In this document: in pieces, positions 10,560 to 21,891 of the stretch
Numbering within the stretch: the stretch's first letter is position 1
Layout: the number at the start of each line of letters is the position of its first letter
NCBI GenBank assembly: GCA_013407085.1
Contig: JACCGJ010001812.1
Coordinates: 124,001-188,000, forward strand
From: Atriophallophorus winterbourni
Taxonomy: Eukaryota; Platyhelminthes; Trematoda; Plagiorchiida; Microphallidae
Direction: 5' to 3'
Length of the DNA: 64,000 nucleotides
Position numbers and translations under genes: made by a program
Notes under the pieces: model-generated
Told to the model about the DNA's origin: nothing
The model's database searches: none
What the model saw: the letters and a program-made list of their open reading frames with translations, nothing else

Positions 10560-12310
10560 AAAATGCTGGCAACGGAGGCGGAGAATGCAGCAGAAAAGAG
10601 AGACCTCATCACCGTCTGCAACATTACCAGAAACCTATTAGCAAGTAAAATACCTTACGGCAAAATAGTAAAGGACGATGAAGCTAACCTTATCAGTCAG
10701 GAATCAGCGCAAAACATCGATGGATGGAGCACTTCAAGGAACTCCTCAATCGACCAGCACCTACTTCAGTCACTGACATCCCACCTGCAGCAAATTTGCT
10801 AGACGTTAACACCGATCCCCCCGGTGGAAATGAGATCCTTTCGGCCTTATTATCGCAGAAGAATGGCAAAGCACCAGGCCCAGGCTAATTGGGACACCTC
10901 GGCTCATATGTTACTTCCTCTGCTGCAGAAAATCTGGTAAGAAAGACGGATCCCAAATGATTGGAAGAGAGGTCATTTGGCCAAAATTCCAAAGAAAGGG
11001 GATCTGAGGCTATGCAAAAACTAGCGAGGTATCATGCTACCCTCAGTCCCTAGTGAAGTACTTACACGCATCATCCTTCTGCGTTTTCGCGACGCTATCG
11101 ATCAAGTGTTACTGTCAGAGCAATCGGGCTTCAGAAAACAGAAGTCTGGTATCGACCAAATTCTGACCCTCCGCATAATAATTGAACAAAGCATTGAATG
11201 GCAATCGCCTCTTTGCCTCTACTTCATAGATTTTGAGAAAGCCTTCGACAGTGTGGATCGCGAATTTATACGTAAGCTTTTGCCACACTATGGGATCCCA
11301 CCGCTGTAAATGGACCTCATAAAGCAACTGTATAAAGGTGCCTTCTGTCAGGTAACTCACAAGGGAAGACTTACCGATCCATTTGCAGTTAAGACTGGCG
11401 TCCGCCAGGGATGCCTGTTGTCCCCAATGATTTTTCTGTTGGTAACAGACTGGATAATGAAACAGACAGTAAAAGGTGAGAGGAACGGTATCAATTGGAA
11501 GGAATCCGACCATTTTGATGATCTGGAATACACTGATGATGTCTGCTTGATATCACGTGACCCCCAACGTCTTTAGAGAAAGACCGATAGACTAGCACAC
11601 TTTGCTTCACATGCAGGACTACGCATCAATACCGAAAAACAGAAGTCCTCTGTGTGCTAACTGATGGGCACCCATCAATCACCATCAATGGTAAAGCAGT
11701 TAAAGACGTCACGCAATTCGTCTAGCTCGGCAGCCTTGTTTCAATAAGTGGTGGCACGGACGAAGACATAGTCGCCAGAATCGGCAAAGCAAGATACGCG
11801 TTCATAGCTTTGAAACCCATTTGGGAGTCGAAGGTTCTATCAAAACGCACGAAACTCCGTATATTCAGAAGCAACGTCAAATCCGTGCTACTCTATGGAT
11901 CGGAAACCTGGCGAGTGACAGCAAAGTCTTCTGGCCGCTTGCAATCATTCCACAATAATTGCCTTCGTCGAATTATTGGGGTTAAATGGCCAGAAAAGAT
12001 AAGGAATCAAGACCTGTGGCAGATTGCTGCTGAGGACCCGATCGCCCAGCAGATCAGTAGAAGAAAGTGGAGATGGGTTGGGCACACCTTGCGGAAACCT
12101 TATGATGACATCACGCGTCATGCTCTGGTATGGAACCCAATCGGGAAGAGACGGGTCGGACGCCCAAGGCTATCTTGGAAGCGCTCGTGTGAAGAGGATA
12201 TCCGCATGTATGGACTCAACTGGAACAACATCAAACTGGCTGCTATGGACAGACCAAACTGGAGACAAGTTGCCGAGGCCCTATGTTCCTCCAGGAACTC
12301 AATGGATTAA
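10560..12310 (+). pseudogene. RTE LINE reverse transcriptase, broken
   Basis: Reverse transcriptase spread over several frames. Motifs in order: EQSGFRKQKSGIDQILTLRI, FIDFEKAFDSVDREF (11223-11270), GVRQGCLLSPMIFLLV, LEYTDDVCLIS (catalytic box at about 11525-11555, with YTDD where FADD or YADD is usual), SVLLYGSETWRVTAK and RRKWRWVGHTLRKP. Stops at 11307-11309 and 11574-11576 divide it. The last frame, 11810-12310, is the C-terminal domain and ends normally. The copy is dead. Confidence 0.88.
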
Positions 12311-12330
12311 GCAAATAAGCAAGCAAGCAA

Positions 12331-14535
12331 GAAAGCTGGCGATGACAGAATCTATGGAGATCCAAATTGATAACCTCCGTAGCTAGTGATTTTTAAATTT
12401 AGATTTATATCAACATTTTGCCAAATGGTACAAATCATTAAATAACAGAATGCTCAGCGATCCATCGAAACTTTGGCAACGAAGTTTCTGTGTAATGAAA
12501 TTTATGAGCCATTGTGGATTCCTACGCTGAATCAGTGTCTTTCACCTTCCTGAACTGCTAGTATACGTGCTTCGGGTTTTAATTTCGCTTTCATGATAAT
12601 ATATACTAATTTGAGTTTTAGTTACATTTTTGAATGTAGTATTAATTGGTGCACTTACTTAACCTGTGGAATTAGTGAGGTCAATTTTTATGGACCATAC
12701 GAAAAAAATGACTAGGTAGTTAGAGCATTGTTAGGTTCGTGTCGTATCCATGATGATTGCTTCAATGTTCTCCAATTTTATGATCAGCTGTTGAGAAGCA
12801 AACAAAGATTTAACCCAGTAGAATATTCTTTTGAGGAAAGGGAAGCTGGTGGTAATGTGTGTTTTGTATATGTAGTTATTTAACATTGAGGGAACATATT
12901 ATGGATAAATAATTTGAAATTTTATCGTAACATAACCAGCGTCCAGGACTCGCGGGCTTACTTGCCTACAATATAACTTCCTATTTGTGCTGCAGCATAG
13001 AAAGACAACAAAATCAGTTTCCGAATTGGTCCTGCTCCAAATGTCTGTCTAACTTGATTATTGTTATTACAGTTCGCAAAAGACAGCTGTTTTATTGATG
13101 AATGGTGTACTTTTGTCAATTATTTTCTATGATCGTTCAAATCACTATGTATCTATAAAAAGCGGAATAAAGAATAAAATAGAATATTTTAACTGCGTGA
13201 AAATTCTAATATCTTCTGCAGTGAGGCTGACTTTGCATGACCGAATTTGTGGTAGATCTTTGATGTGAACCAGACAAGAAACTGTCGCAAAAACCAAACT
13301 AAGCGGTAAACTAACAAAGACATTGATGGCTCAAAAGATTAGCGTGCGCACAAAATAAAATTAAAGGTCATATGAAGACCAGTCGGCTGATACTCGTGTG
13401 CTATTTATTCGCAGTAGCATAAAATAATCAATTCGATTCAAATCTTAGGCATTTCAAGGAATCGATCGTGTATGCTAGCTCCTTCGCGAAAATCTTGGGT
13501 ACAGTCGATTAACAATGTTAACAATTTCTTCCAGCATGAACGCGATTGGGTTAAAAAATGCGGCGCTGTATATTTTTGACTCAGAGTATAAACATTATTC
13601 CCATTAATATTTGCTCAACAACTCTGGATATCTCAGGATGTAAATTGTGAGCACCATAGTTTACATAAACTTGAACAACACCATCCATGTACACAGATTC
13701 AATACACCGAGACGTTTAATCTGTTAGCAAAGATTCTTCCAACAGGTAATAAGAAAACAATTCATAGTGGTGCTCTTGTATGTTGATACAGGCTTTGAAT
13801 AACGAAGCGTGTGATTCCATCCACTTCCTGTGAATATTTGAGTTAATTGGTCTCAAATTCCGTTGTATAGTCACTGAGCTCATCTCAACATCAGGAAGAA
13901 ACAGCGTCAATGCTATTGTCACCAAGTATTCAGTCAATAGGATTGATATCGGACTGAAAAATAGGCACGGAATCTGTCAACAGCATCAGATGGTTTCCGT
14001 GTTTATGAGTACTCAACAGTACCAAGTGCTAAGGCAATTAACCATTCTACAGTTTTTACAAAGAACACTCAGGATTTAACACTAGACCGAGCGATATCAA
14101 TGCGATATTACAACCTGAGGGGTTCATTTTCGTTTTATATTTTATGCGCTATTAATAACTCCGCTATAATTTGTTAGGAGAGCATAATTTTTGCTTAAAA
14201 GATAAAAGAAAATCACTTTATTTGTGTACACGAATTTACTGCAATTAAAACCGTTTTTCCACAAAATGATAAAGGGAAATGTATGACATCACACAGACAT
14301 GTTCCAGGCAAACGCCACACAATATATACTCCTCAGCCTACCTTATCCTAGACAGACATGCGATGAAATTAGAAAATGAATTTATAATAATAGCTAGGAG
14401 GTTAAAACTTCAGTTATCGAATTGTCATGCGCATCTTTAACGCTGAAACAGCCAGCGATTGATTAAACATTTATCAAGCCAGGTAAGGGAGAAAAGATGT
14501 TTTGAATTTATTATTTCTTGAATAAAGTATTGATT
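12331..14535. other. AT-rich intergenic DNA
   Basis: No motif, RNA gene or convincing exon was seen on either strand. The one ORF above 60 codons (13716-13937, minus) has no recognisable features. The DNA resembles the AT-rich background elsewhere in the window. Confidence 0.5.
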
Positions 14536-15043
14536 TCAGTTGGAGGAAAAAGATTGGAAGAAAACAAGGACCTTGTTTGGTGGATATAAACTATCAGAAG
14601 AAATGTTCTTGATCAATCTGTTGCATTCACGGAAATGACGATCGACATTATTACCTCTTCTGATTACCAGATATTCCTTATCCAGAAAACCGGGAAACAT
14701 TACTGGGAATGCATAGAAGTGGTATAAAAACAATGCAAGGAAAAACAAATAGTTGAATTTCATTAGGACGAATGGAGAGATAACGGAGGCGAAGAGCATT
14801 GAAAGTCAGCATGCGAAATTTCTGGAAATGTGTGGTCACATGATTCTGCCAGTTAAGACTGTCGGACAATATAACGCCATGATACTTGAAGCTACTGCAT
14901 CTTTCAAATGCCAAACCATTAAATGAAACAAGAGCAATGCTTTGATGCAGAGCTAAACATCGTTGTCCAGTCACGTTTGAAAATTCCATTTCAAAGCATT
15001 TTGGGGATTCAAAGAATAACCAAGTGTGAATTACCATCAACAA
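14536..15043 (-). mobile_element. LINE reverse-transcriptase C-terminal relic
   Basis: Two overlapping minus-strand frames (15043-14678 and 14799-14536) join through a frameshift near 14740. They read FNGLAFERCSSFKYHGVILS, SLNWQNHVTTHF, then FPGFLDKEYLVIRRG and DRHFRECNRLI. This is the region after the RT catalytic box in CR1-like LINEs of flatworms, where YLGVxLSxxLxWxxHV and a later FPGxLxKxxxxxRR segment are usual. Only the C-terminal part is present. Confidence 0.6.
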
Positions 15044-15189
15044 ATGATTGTAATCATTGATTCCTAAACAGGTTTGTGGACACGAAAATTGTGGTTCAAT
15101 GCAAAGGCAAAGTTGTCTGCTTGTATGTTTGCTACATTTTAGTTAGTATTTATAACTTCCTTTAATTTAGTGTTGGTTCAAAGGTTTAC

Positions 15190-15730
15190 ATGGCCGGATC
15201 GGTTTTGTGGAAAAGCTCCCAATTCCGAAAATGCTCTAATGGTGCGCGTCCCATATAGCCTCCGACAACCAAGTCCAACTTGTGGCCTGCACACGTGGTT
15301 TTATGTGACTCGGTGGAATTGTTTTTACTGACCGGAGAAGGGGAGAAGGCGGCTGACTGACGCCTCAAAACCAACTATGCTTTGGGCAGGTGGAGCACGT
15401 AAGCCCATGAAGGCGGTTCACCTAGGGGAAGGAAAACACCAATCCAAACCATCACAGCTTCGTGGCTACATCCAACCCTAGAAAAGGCTTCAGGATGTAA
15501 CCTCGATGAAAAATCCGGAGCCAACTTCCCGTTAAGCAGTATGAAGTTGTATACAACTTCTTCCTGTGAACATCTGCGACGTCATCTTTATACAAACGTA
15601 TCAGCATAGCTGTTCCTTTGTTTCAAATTGTGTCGTGGAGAGGGCAATTGCTAGTTTTCCATACTGAACTGCCTCAGCGAACAACGCACGAAGGAAAAGG
15701 ACACTGCATTTCGCTTCTATGGAGTCTAGT
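15190..15730 (+). mobile_element. Truncated LINE 5' end (leader only), copy 3
   Basis: This block starts with GGCCGGATCGGTTTTGTGGA and carries leader words seen in copies 1 and 2 (AGCCTCCGACAACC, GAAGGCGGCTGACTGACG). It continues in similarity to the minus-strand LINE at 26505-26040: both have a GAAGTTGTAT palindrome, AAACGTATCAGC, AGCTGTTCCTT and GTGGAGAGGG in the same order. No endonuclease follows, so it is a 3'-truncated or deleted relic of the same family as the 23170-26505 element. Confidence 0.7.
15543..15560. repeat. Perfect 18-bp palindrome in LINE leader
   Basis: GAAGTTGTATACAACTTC reads identically on both strands. The related minus-strand LINE has it at 26194-26211 with one central mismatch. 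Its place in the leader suggests a protein-binding site or an RNA hairpin in the 5' UTR, but this is inference. Confidence 0.8.
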
Positions 15731-17127
15731 GTTCTTTTGTACCTCCACAATCTGCCATTCAATTTCACCGGTCATTCTATCCTTAGTAAAAATGCAAATT
15801 TTGAGTTACGTTTAAGCAAAGCTGTGCTATGAAAGGACGTAATCACTTTATGCACTTTGACGGTCAATCCCATCCGTTTTACTATATAAAACGCGTTACG
15901 CAAGCCTGGACAGTCGAGCTCCTGGGGTAATTTTGCGTAGTAGCTCACCCAGATCGAAATGTAACAATTAATGTTCTCTCTGGCAATTGTTTGTCACACA
16001 CACAACTGTCGTTGACTCGGAAGTAATGAATGTTTCTAAAAACAGACGTTATTTTTCGTAACACTGTGCAGTGGTTAAGCAGTGGAAGCGTCCCGAACAC
16101 TCTGTAGAATTAATATTTGAGTTTGTGCGCAGTATGAAATAATGTAGCACATATTTGGCAGGATGCATCTGACAATGTCCAGTAATTAGAATCATGCGCA
16201 GTACATGGCGTACAATTAATTGTCGTTCTGATCATCCATCGAGTTCGTGGAAATGTTGATTAGGACGACTATGCAGTGGTACTTTGATTCCAATTTAATT
16301 CCACTTTTATTATTATTTTGTGTAACGAATATTTCAGTACCAGTGATGAGTTCGAGTGAGTTACGTGTGCACAACTCGGTTAGATCAGTTGATTGATTCG
16401 TCCTCAATTTAATATTTTGTCTATTCGTAGTTTAGTGAGATTTTTGTACGAAACTCTGAGACATTACTGTATTCATTACTCAGACCCATTCGGCATCGAA
16501 TTATCGTCGATTTTAAATTATTTTCGTTATTAGAGTTGACAATGTTCGGCTTGGAATACCTGCGGTTTAACATAAGCATCGGCTTTAGCGTGTACAGTCT
16601 GACGTTTTCAGGTTTATCTGTTTTTAAAGAATATCATATGGTTGAATTTATCTCAAGATTCAAGATTCGAGAATTTCAAGAATTTCAAGAATCTCAATTA
16701 GATAATGTGTAATTTGTACTGAATATGCTGTTTTATCATTAGTCTGATTTGGAAACGTTTCGATAAGATGATAAGAAAGTTAATCTTCAATTAAATTCAA
16801 AACTTGGGTTTGAAAATAAAACAGAATTCTTGCAAAAAATAGTCAAATATCAACAGAAACATATGAATTGAAATTCCTAATATCTTTGAACTGTTCAACG
16901 AAGGCTTTTCTGAAAATATAATCAGGTACAATAAGCTATTTCACACATTTGAAACTGGACACATGCGACAATAATTATTACAGGTTAAACATCAGAGTGA
17001 ATGATTTGGTTCATGAGAAGTAAAGTTTGCAGATCTCAAAATTAAAATATCTCTGATGTTCGAATATATATTGCCTCGTGATTATATACACTATCTATAT
17101 GGATTAAAACTTCTTGGAATTGTATAG
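15731..17127. other. Intergenic or intronic DNA
   Basis: No gene recognised. A weak tRNA-like stretch at about 16064-16130 (GCAGTGGTTAAGCAGTGG, resembling an A box) could be a decayed SINE head, but a good B box is missing. If the 7405-18905 gene is real, this is intron. Confidence 0.4.
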
Positions 17128-17235
17128 GCCAAAATTGGAATATATTGCTTCACGATGCATTACTTCTTTTGGAAATAGCAGAAAGAATGCATTTGGCAAA
17201 TCCGAAGGGCCCGATCGTTCCAAATACGAACACTG
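17128..17235 (+). CDS. Candidate internal exon B of the unidentified gene
   Basis: A 108-nt segment after the acceptor TTGTATAG and before a GTAATT donor, phase 1 at both ends. With a leading G it codes QNWNILLHDALLLLEIAERM then HLANPKGPIVPNTNT, a helix-like amphipathic stretch followed by a Pro/Asn linker. Its composition differs clearly from the AT-rich surroundings. Joined to exon A (phase 1) it continues the frame SPPSNFL-G-QNWN. I do not recognise the family. Confidence 0.4.
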
Positions 17236-18551
17236 GTAATTATTGTGTTCATTATTCTAGTTGTTGCTCGATGATAAAGTTTCTTTTTAATGCATTAACA
17301 TTCATTGTGATCACACATACGTATATACATTGTTTCCCGCATACATTTTTGGCGTCTTGCAGCATGTAATTGTCTAAAATTTTGTAATATAGCTTGATGG
17401 AGTTCAATCAATTGTTTTCAAATACGTATTCTCATGTTTGTAAATCAATCGTAAACTAGGAATTTCCCATAGGTCAAATATGAAATGTTTTTGAATAAAA
17501 AAACATATATACGCAAACTAATATACCGCGTTATGCCTGAAGTGAAATATCTGGAACTTCTGATTGCATTATTTTGAAAAATTGACAGAAATAATAACGA
17601 ACATGTTGAATATTTATCCTTTCTCATCTCATCAAGTTAATATGATAGATGATCATTTTGACCTGCTAATGAAACTCAAAAGATTCTTTCTCGGTCAGTT
17701 GTTCATTCTTCGGGAAAAGTCCTGAAACTTGTGTCTCATTGTCCGTAAAATTTGTTATTATATCCATTTTCTGTACAATACTTTTCATCATTTGGGAACA
17801 GAACGTCGATTATGTGAGTTTCAGTGGACGCTTATTTGTAGTGGTTTTTTGAATATTGAAATTTTATTTTATGTTACGTCTAAATTAATCAATTGTGACT
17901 AATTTTCAGTCATTCAAATTACAAATGATAGCAATTTGTTGCAAATACATTTGTTTTGGTCGAATAAAATATTGTGTTTCAATAGTATTACGTACAATAT
18001 GAAAAGATTGTTAATAGATGCAGCTCATCACAGACAAATGAATATTTTCATTTTTGTATTCTGCGTTTTGCAAAGTGATTGCCGTTAACTCGAATAATGA
18101 GACTAAGCAATTGAAAAATGGATTACTTTTTGTATTATGCTCACAGATAATTAATTCCACAATTTAAAGTAAAACAAAGCACGCAGAAGGCGAAACACTG
18201 GAAATTCAAATCATTTTATTGAATAGCCTCGGTGCAGTATTCGTCAAATAAATTCATAACTAAGAAAATACACAAAGTAGTATCAAAAATATACAACATA
18301 GAAAGCCCAGTGAATGACGCTATAATATCATTGAGTAATGCATGAATCAATGCATGAAATATATTTATTTAGGTAATAAAATTTCACTTTTTGCTGGAGT
18401 TGGTTGTAAGTATCATGATTTATTAACGAAACCCTTATTATTCTAGATAAAAATGAAAATTTCGAAAATTATCTGAGTGAGTGGCATACGTAGATTTGAA
18501 TGTGGACATAATCATTGTAATTTTTGTTTACATTACAATAGTTTATTTTAG

Positions 18552-18586
18552 CGGGGCAGGGAAGTCACCACGATTTTGGACAGGCA
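18552..18586 (+). CDS. Tentative short exon C of the unidentified gene
   Basis: After the acceptor TTTATTTTAG, a 35-nt segment in phase 1 codes AGQGSHHDFGQA and stops at a non-ideal donor (GTTTAT). It would join exon B (phase 1) to exon D (phase 0) across a 79-nt intron. It is listed because it makes the phases close; the donor is weak and a different exon could serve. Confidence 0.2.
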
Positions 18587-18665
18587 GTTTATTATGCTTC
18601 TTAAATCACACAAACGGAATATTTAATTTACAACTTTTTTATACACCTCGTCACGCTTGCAACAG

Positions 18666-18905
18666 CCTGGGATTATTAGCAGACTTCCGGTTCATTATTC
18701 CAGAATCTCAGGTCAACGGTCAAAGAAAGGCAGCTGGCAAACATATATGGTCTCTCATCAAAACACTTCTGGTAACCAATCCAGCAATGACCACATGAAT
18801 ACCCTTGTCTCACGGCTGATTCGGCATCAAGTCATCTCTGAGCTCAGCCATTACAATGCGTCAACCAACGTTTCATACAACATGAGAGAATACCGATTGA
18901 TCTAA
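18666..18905 (+). CDS. Candidate terminal exon D of the unidentified gene
   Basis: An open frame of 79 codons plus TAA that begins right after an acceptor (GCTTGCAACAG). It codes PGIISRLPVHYSRISGQRSK at the start and ends YNMREYRLI, with many Ser, Asn, Gln and His, the sort of low-complexity tail found in regulatory proteins. GC content is higher than in the flanks. A second frame over the same bases is also open (18481-18798) but is less protein-like. An AATAAA lies at 19432-19437. Family unknown. Confidence 0.4.
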   Translation, partial: PGIISRLPVHYSRISGQRSKKGSWQTYMVSHQNTSGNQSSNDHMNTLVSRLIRHQVISELSHYNASTNVSYNMREYRLI

Positions 18906-21059
18906 TGCGTTTATTAGGCAAAATTCAAAGAACCAACCGCCCGCCATTCTCATATACGCAAAAACGTAACCACAACATGGATTTGAAATATGTCTGTCCC
19001 GGTTGTCAATTGAATTTGATTTGTAATTCGATTTCATGCATACTGGTACGATTTAAGTCCTCATCACACAGGGCTCGTTTAACCGATCTTAAAGATTTGT
19101 ATATAGTTCGATAGCAGTACACGTTATGATGTTTCCATATTTTCGAGAATGTCTTCGTTCAAACCTTACTAATACAGTCCTTACGAAAGTTGAGTTCGCG
19201 ATTGTTTTTGACTGTCGTGTCGGCAATTCAAGCCCTCGTGTTGTGCCAGATGATAGTGTTTCGCATATCATCCGAAAGCTCGAGATTAACAATAATCGTT
19301 GATGCACTTCGCACCTCTGAGATATGTTGTACAGGTTCAACTATTGGATATTGTTTCAAACCGTTGGTTCAAAAGACTTGATTACAGCATGTATTTATTT
19401 GTCCGTAATTTAAGACGTATTTTTGAAAACGAATAAATTCTGTTTCAAATTATCAGGCTTTATAAATTTCGCCATTTTATAAAAATCATTGATCGATCAC
19501 CATCTTTTCATTATTATAAACAGAATCAGCTTTCATATTCTGAGTAGCGTATTTGAAAATTACGTTATTTTTAAAAAAAATTATCACTATTTAATAGATG
19601 CTTACGAATCCAAATTGTTTCTACGGGGAAGGGGTTAGTTTGTTTTGCAATATTTATTATTTCGTGAGGAAATGTATTGTCCAACGACGTCGTTAAACCG
19701 AAATATCAACATTTGGCAAACACATCTTGGTACAAACTAATCAGAAATATTTAGTTTAATAAAAATTTAGTTTATTTTTTCGACATGGCAGTGAGAGTAT
19801 GCGTGAAACGCGAAATAAGCTCCAGTGGCAAAATCATAGTAATATTTTATTTGAATCTGAAGGACGCATACTCAAGATATTGTAAGATGATTTCATTAAC
19901 GGCCTATTTTTTGACACAGTGAATTTTGCTTTTCACGTGTCGCATGGCAAGAAATACTCAAACTCAATTTGAAAAGTTATCTAAACCAAAGGGATGTATT
20001 GCTCACATCCCCCGAAATTATCTAAACAATATTTAATTTAAGCAAAATATTTCTATTGTTTGTATAATTAATGGTGAATTTTCTAAAGCTTCAGATCCAA
20101 GTTGCATTAATTTAAACAATAAATTACCGGCCATAATTTGAATAATTTGTTTGGATAAATTTACGGATTGCAGTCGCTTGCTTAACCATATTCAAATAAG
20201 TACTATAAACAAAATTTCACGTCTTATATCAAAAATGTCAAACGCTCAAACTTACAACGTTACATAAATAAGACTTATTACACTGGCTTTGCTTTTCTCT
20301 TATTTTGCAAATAAAGATTTGGCTCCGAGCAATCCGAAAACGTAAATTGAAGTTGTGTACGTAATAGAACTTAAATTTCGTGAATTTCGCAAATGCAAAA
20401 TTATACCTCAGTTTTTTGTTATTTGGGAATACAAATAGTTCGGGAAAATAACAATAAGAAAAGAATGGGAATCTATCTTTTGTGCGAACTAGTATAGTTT
20501 ATTTATTATAGCATGTCGAAACAATAATATAATAACTAAGTGTCTTCGATATGAAGCCCAGAATCATATTTCGATGTAGAGGTATGAATGATTAGTTGGC
20601 TTTCACTTTTTTCAATTGAACTCAGAAAAAATAGTAATTTCTAGTATATGTTTAATTTTTGCTTAAACTTGACGAAACTAAATTCTCACAATGGTTCTTA
20701 AGAAAATTAGTATATTTCATAGATAACTATTGCGCTATATAATAGCGTAGTGAGTGCATGCAAAATATTTTGGATAATTGGTGCATTAATACATTGATAC
20801 CGAAGAGCGAAGAATGTGAGAATTAAATTACAGCAAATGATATTTTTGATAAGCTCGATATTCTAAAATTATTTCAGCAAACTTAACTGGCATGTATGAA
20901 AAAGATGTGCCATTATCATTGATTAAAATTATCCGTCAATATGCAGCATTTATGCTATTTCTGCAGTGCACCGAATAAATGTGTGCGCTTCTAGTTAAAA
21001 TAGGAAAGATGTAACAATACACTAGCATATCCCATTAGCATTCAAATGCAACATATATA
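18906..21059. other. AT-rich DNA, possible 3' UTR then intergenic
   Basis: The first 500 bp may be 3' UTR of the candidate gene. On the minus strand near 19230-19190 a GGGCTTGAATTGCC word resembles a tRNA B box, so a decayed SINE is possible at about 19090-19370. From 19400 on the DNA is strongly AT-rich and I see nothing in it. Confidence 0.4.
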
Positions 21060-21889
21060 CAGTGGGTACAACGAATCGCTGGGGAGAGAGTAAAATGTTC
21101 GTTATAAGCGGAGTTCGTTGTAAGTAAAACGCATTGTCAGACATGTGATTTTGGCGCCGTTTTTCTGTACACATGTAAACAATAAAGTAGTGAAGAATGT
21201 CTTACCTTTGTGTTTCTGCATGCGTGTAATCCATTTGATGAATAAATGATGCCACAGCACACAGATCACAACATTAATTCCAAGTTCATGTTAATAATGG
21301 TAAATTTATTCTAAAACGAATGGCATTAATGTTTCAGAAAGTTGCTTATTTTGCTGCAGGAAGGTGGACAGCGTTGATTTTGCTATGCCATATTTTTTAG
21401 CAATTTTAGGTTTTGTCATTTGGCCATTCTCCACTTCAGCTAAAGTTTCCCTATTTTTCTCTAGGCTAAAGTGCTCTCGTTTTCGTTGTCTGTCAGCCAT
21501 CGTGTAACTGTAAGAAGGGAATGAAGTGTCTGCTTGAGTGATTGCAATTTGGCATGAGTCTGTGATTACCAATCACAGAGAATTCACGTGATTTTCTGAT
21601 GCGTGCGTGCGAGTCAGTTAGCACATTGTAGGCCTGGCTGCTTGTGTCTCGCCAAGCTTGTTTAAAGGCAAAACAAAGCGAGTTCGTTGTATGCATGAAC
21701 TTTATTGAACAAACATAGCTGTCGGGAACGTGTACAGTGTTCGTAATAGGCGAGATTCGTAACGAACAGATTCGTTGTACGAATGTTTTATATAGGCTTA
21801 CAAAGAAGGAATTTATTTGGGAAATCATGGTGTGTCCGGTCAAACCGGAAATTCGTTGTAAGCGAGTTCGTTGTAGGTGGGTTCCACTG
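21060..21889 (-). mobile_element. Short pogo/Tigger-type DNA transposon
   Basis: An 830-bp element flanked by the dinucleotide TA on both sides (21058-21059 and 21890-21891). Its ends are inverted: the left starts CAGTGGGTACAACGAA and the right, read backwards, starts CAGTGGAACCCACC, and both continue with repeats of TTCGTTGTAAG and GAGTTCGTTGTA. TA target duplication, CAGTGG ends and internal CGTTATAAG/CGTTGTAAG words are characteristic of pogo/Tigger elements of the Tc1/mariner superfamily. It keeps only the N-terminal part of a transposase (21306-21500) and no DDE catalytic domain, so it is non-autonomous. Confidence 0.8.
21306..21500 (-). CDS. CENP-B/Tigger N-terminal helix-turn-helix ORF, 64 aa
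   Basis: From ATG at 21500 to the stop at 21306 the minus strand encodes 64 aa starting MADRQRKREHFSLEKNRETL. Residues 11-50 contain FSLEKNRETLAEVENGQ, PKIAKKYGIAKSTLSTFLQQ, the N-terminal HTH (psq/CENP-B type) that binds the transposon ends in Tigger transposases. The frame runs without a break, then stops; the second HTH and the DDE nuclease are missing. The frame also extends upstream to 21572 (88 codons), but the internal Met matches the family start better. It would bind DNA, if made, without transposing it. Confidence 0.7.
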   Translation of the reverse strand: MADRQRKREHFSLEKNRETLAEVENGQMTKPKIAKKYGIAKSTLSTFLQQNKQLSETLMPFVLE

Positions 21890-21891
21890 TA

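Larger units (their letters stand above)
8895..12330 (+). mobile_element. RTE-type LINE resembling schistosome SR2, degenerate
   Basis: A near-complete LINE with leader (8895-9300), endonuclease (9309-10150), linker and reverse transcriptase (about 10560-12310). From general knowledge of the family its motifs match the RTE clade element SR2 of Schistosoma: TWNVRTMYETGKAAQVAKEM, GHTLRKP, and a C-terminus ending RQVAEALCSSRNSMD. Internal stops occur at about 10021, 10276, 10401, 10528 and 10888, and a frame change lies near 11040. The start of the coding part can be put at 9309 or, more likely, upstream of the TWNVRT motif. Confidence 0.9.

Noticed and set aside
16064..16130. tRNA gene
   Set aside because: An A-box-like stretch is visible but there is no B box and no cloverleaf can be drawn; at most a decayed SINE head.
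18481..18798. Second open frame over exon D
   Set aside because: It overlaps the better frame, starts with no ATG at a splice site and ends early; only one of the two can be coding and the other has the better acceptor and composition.
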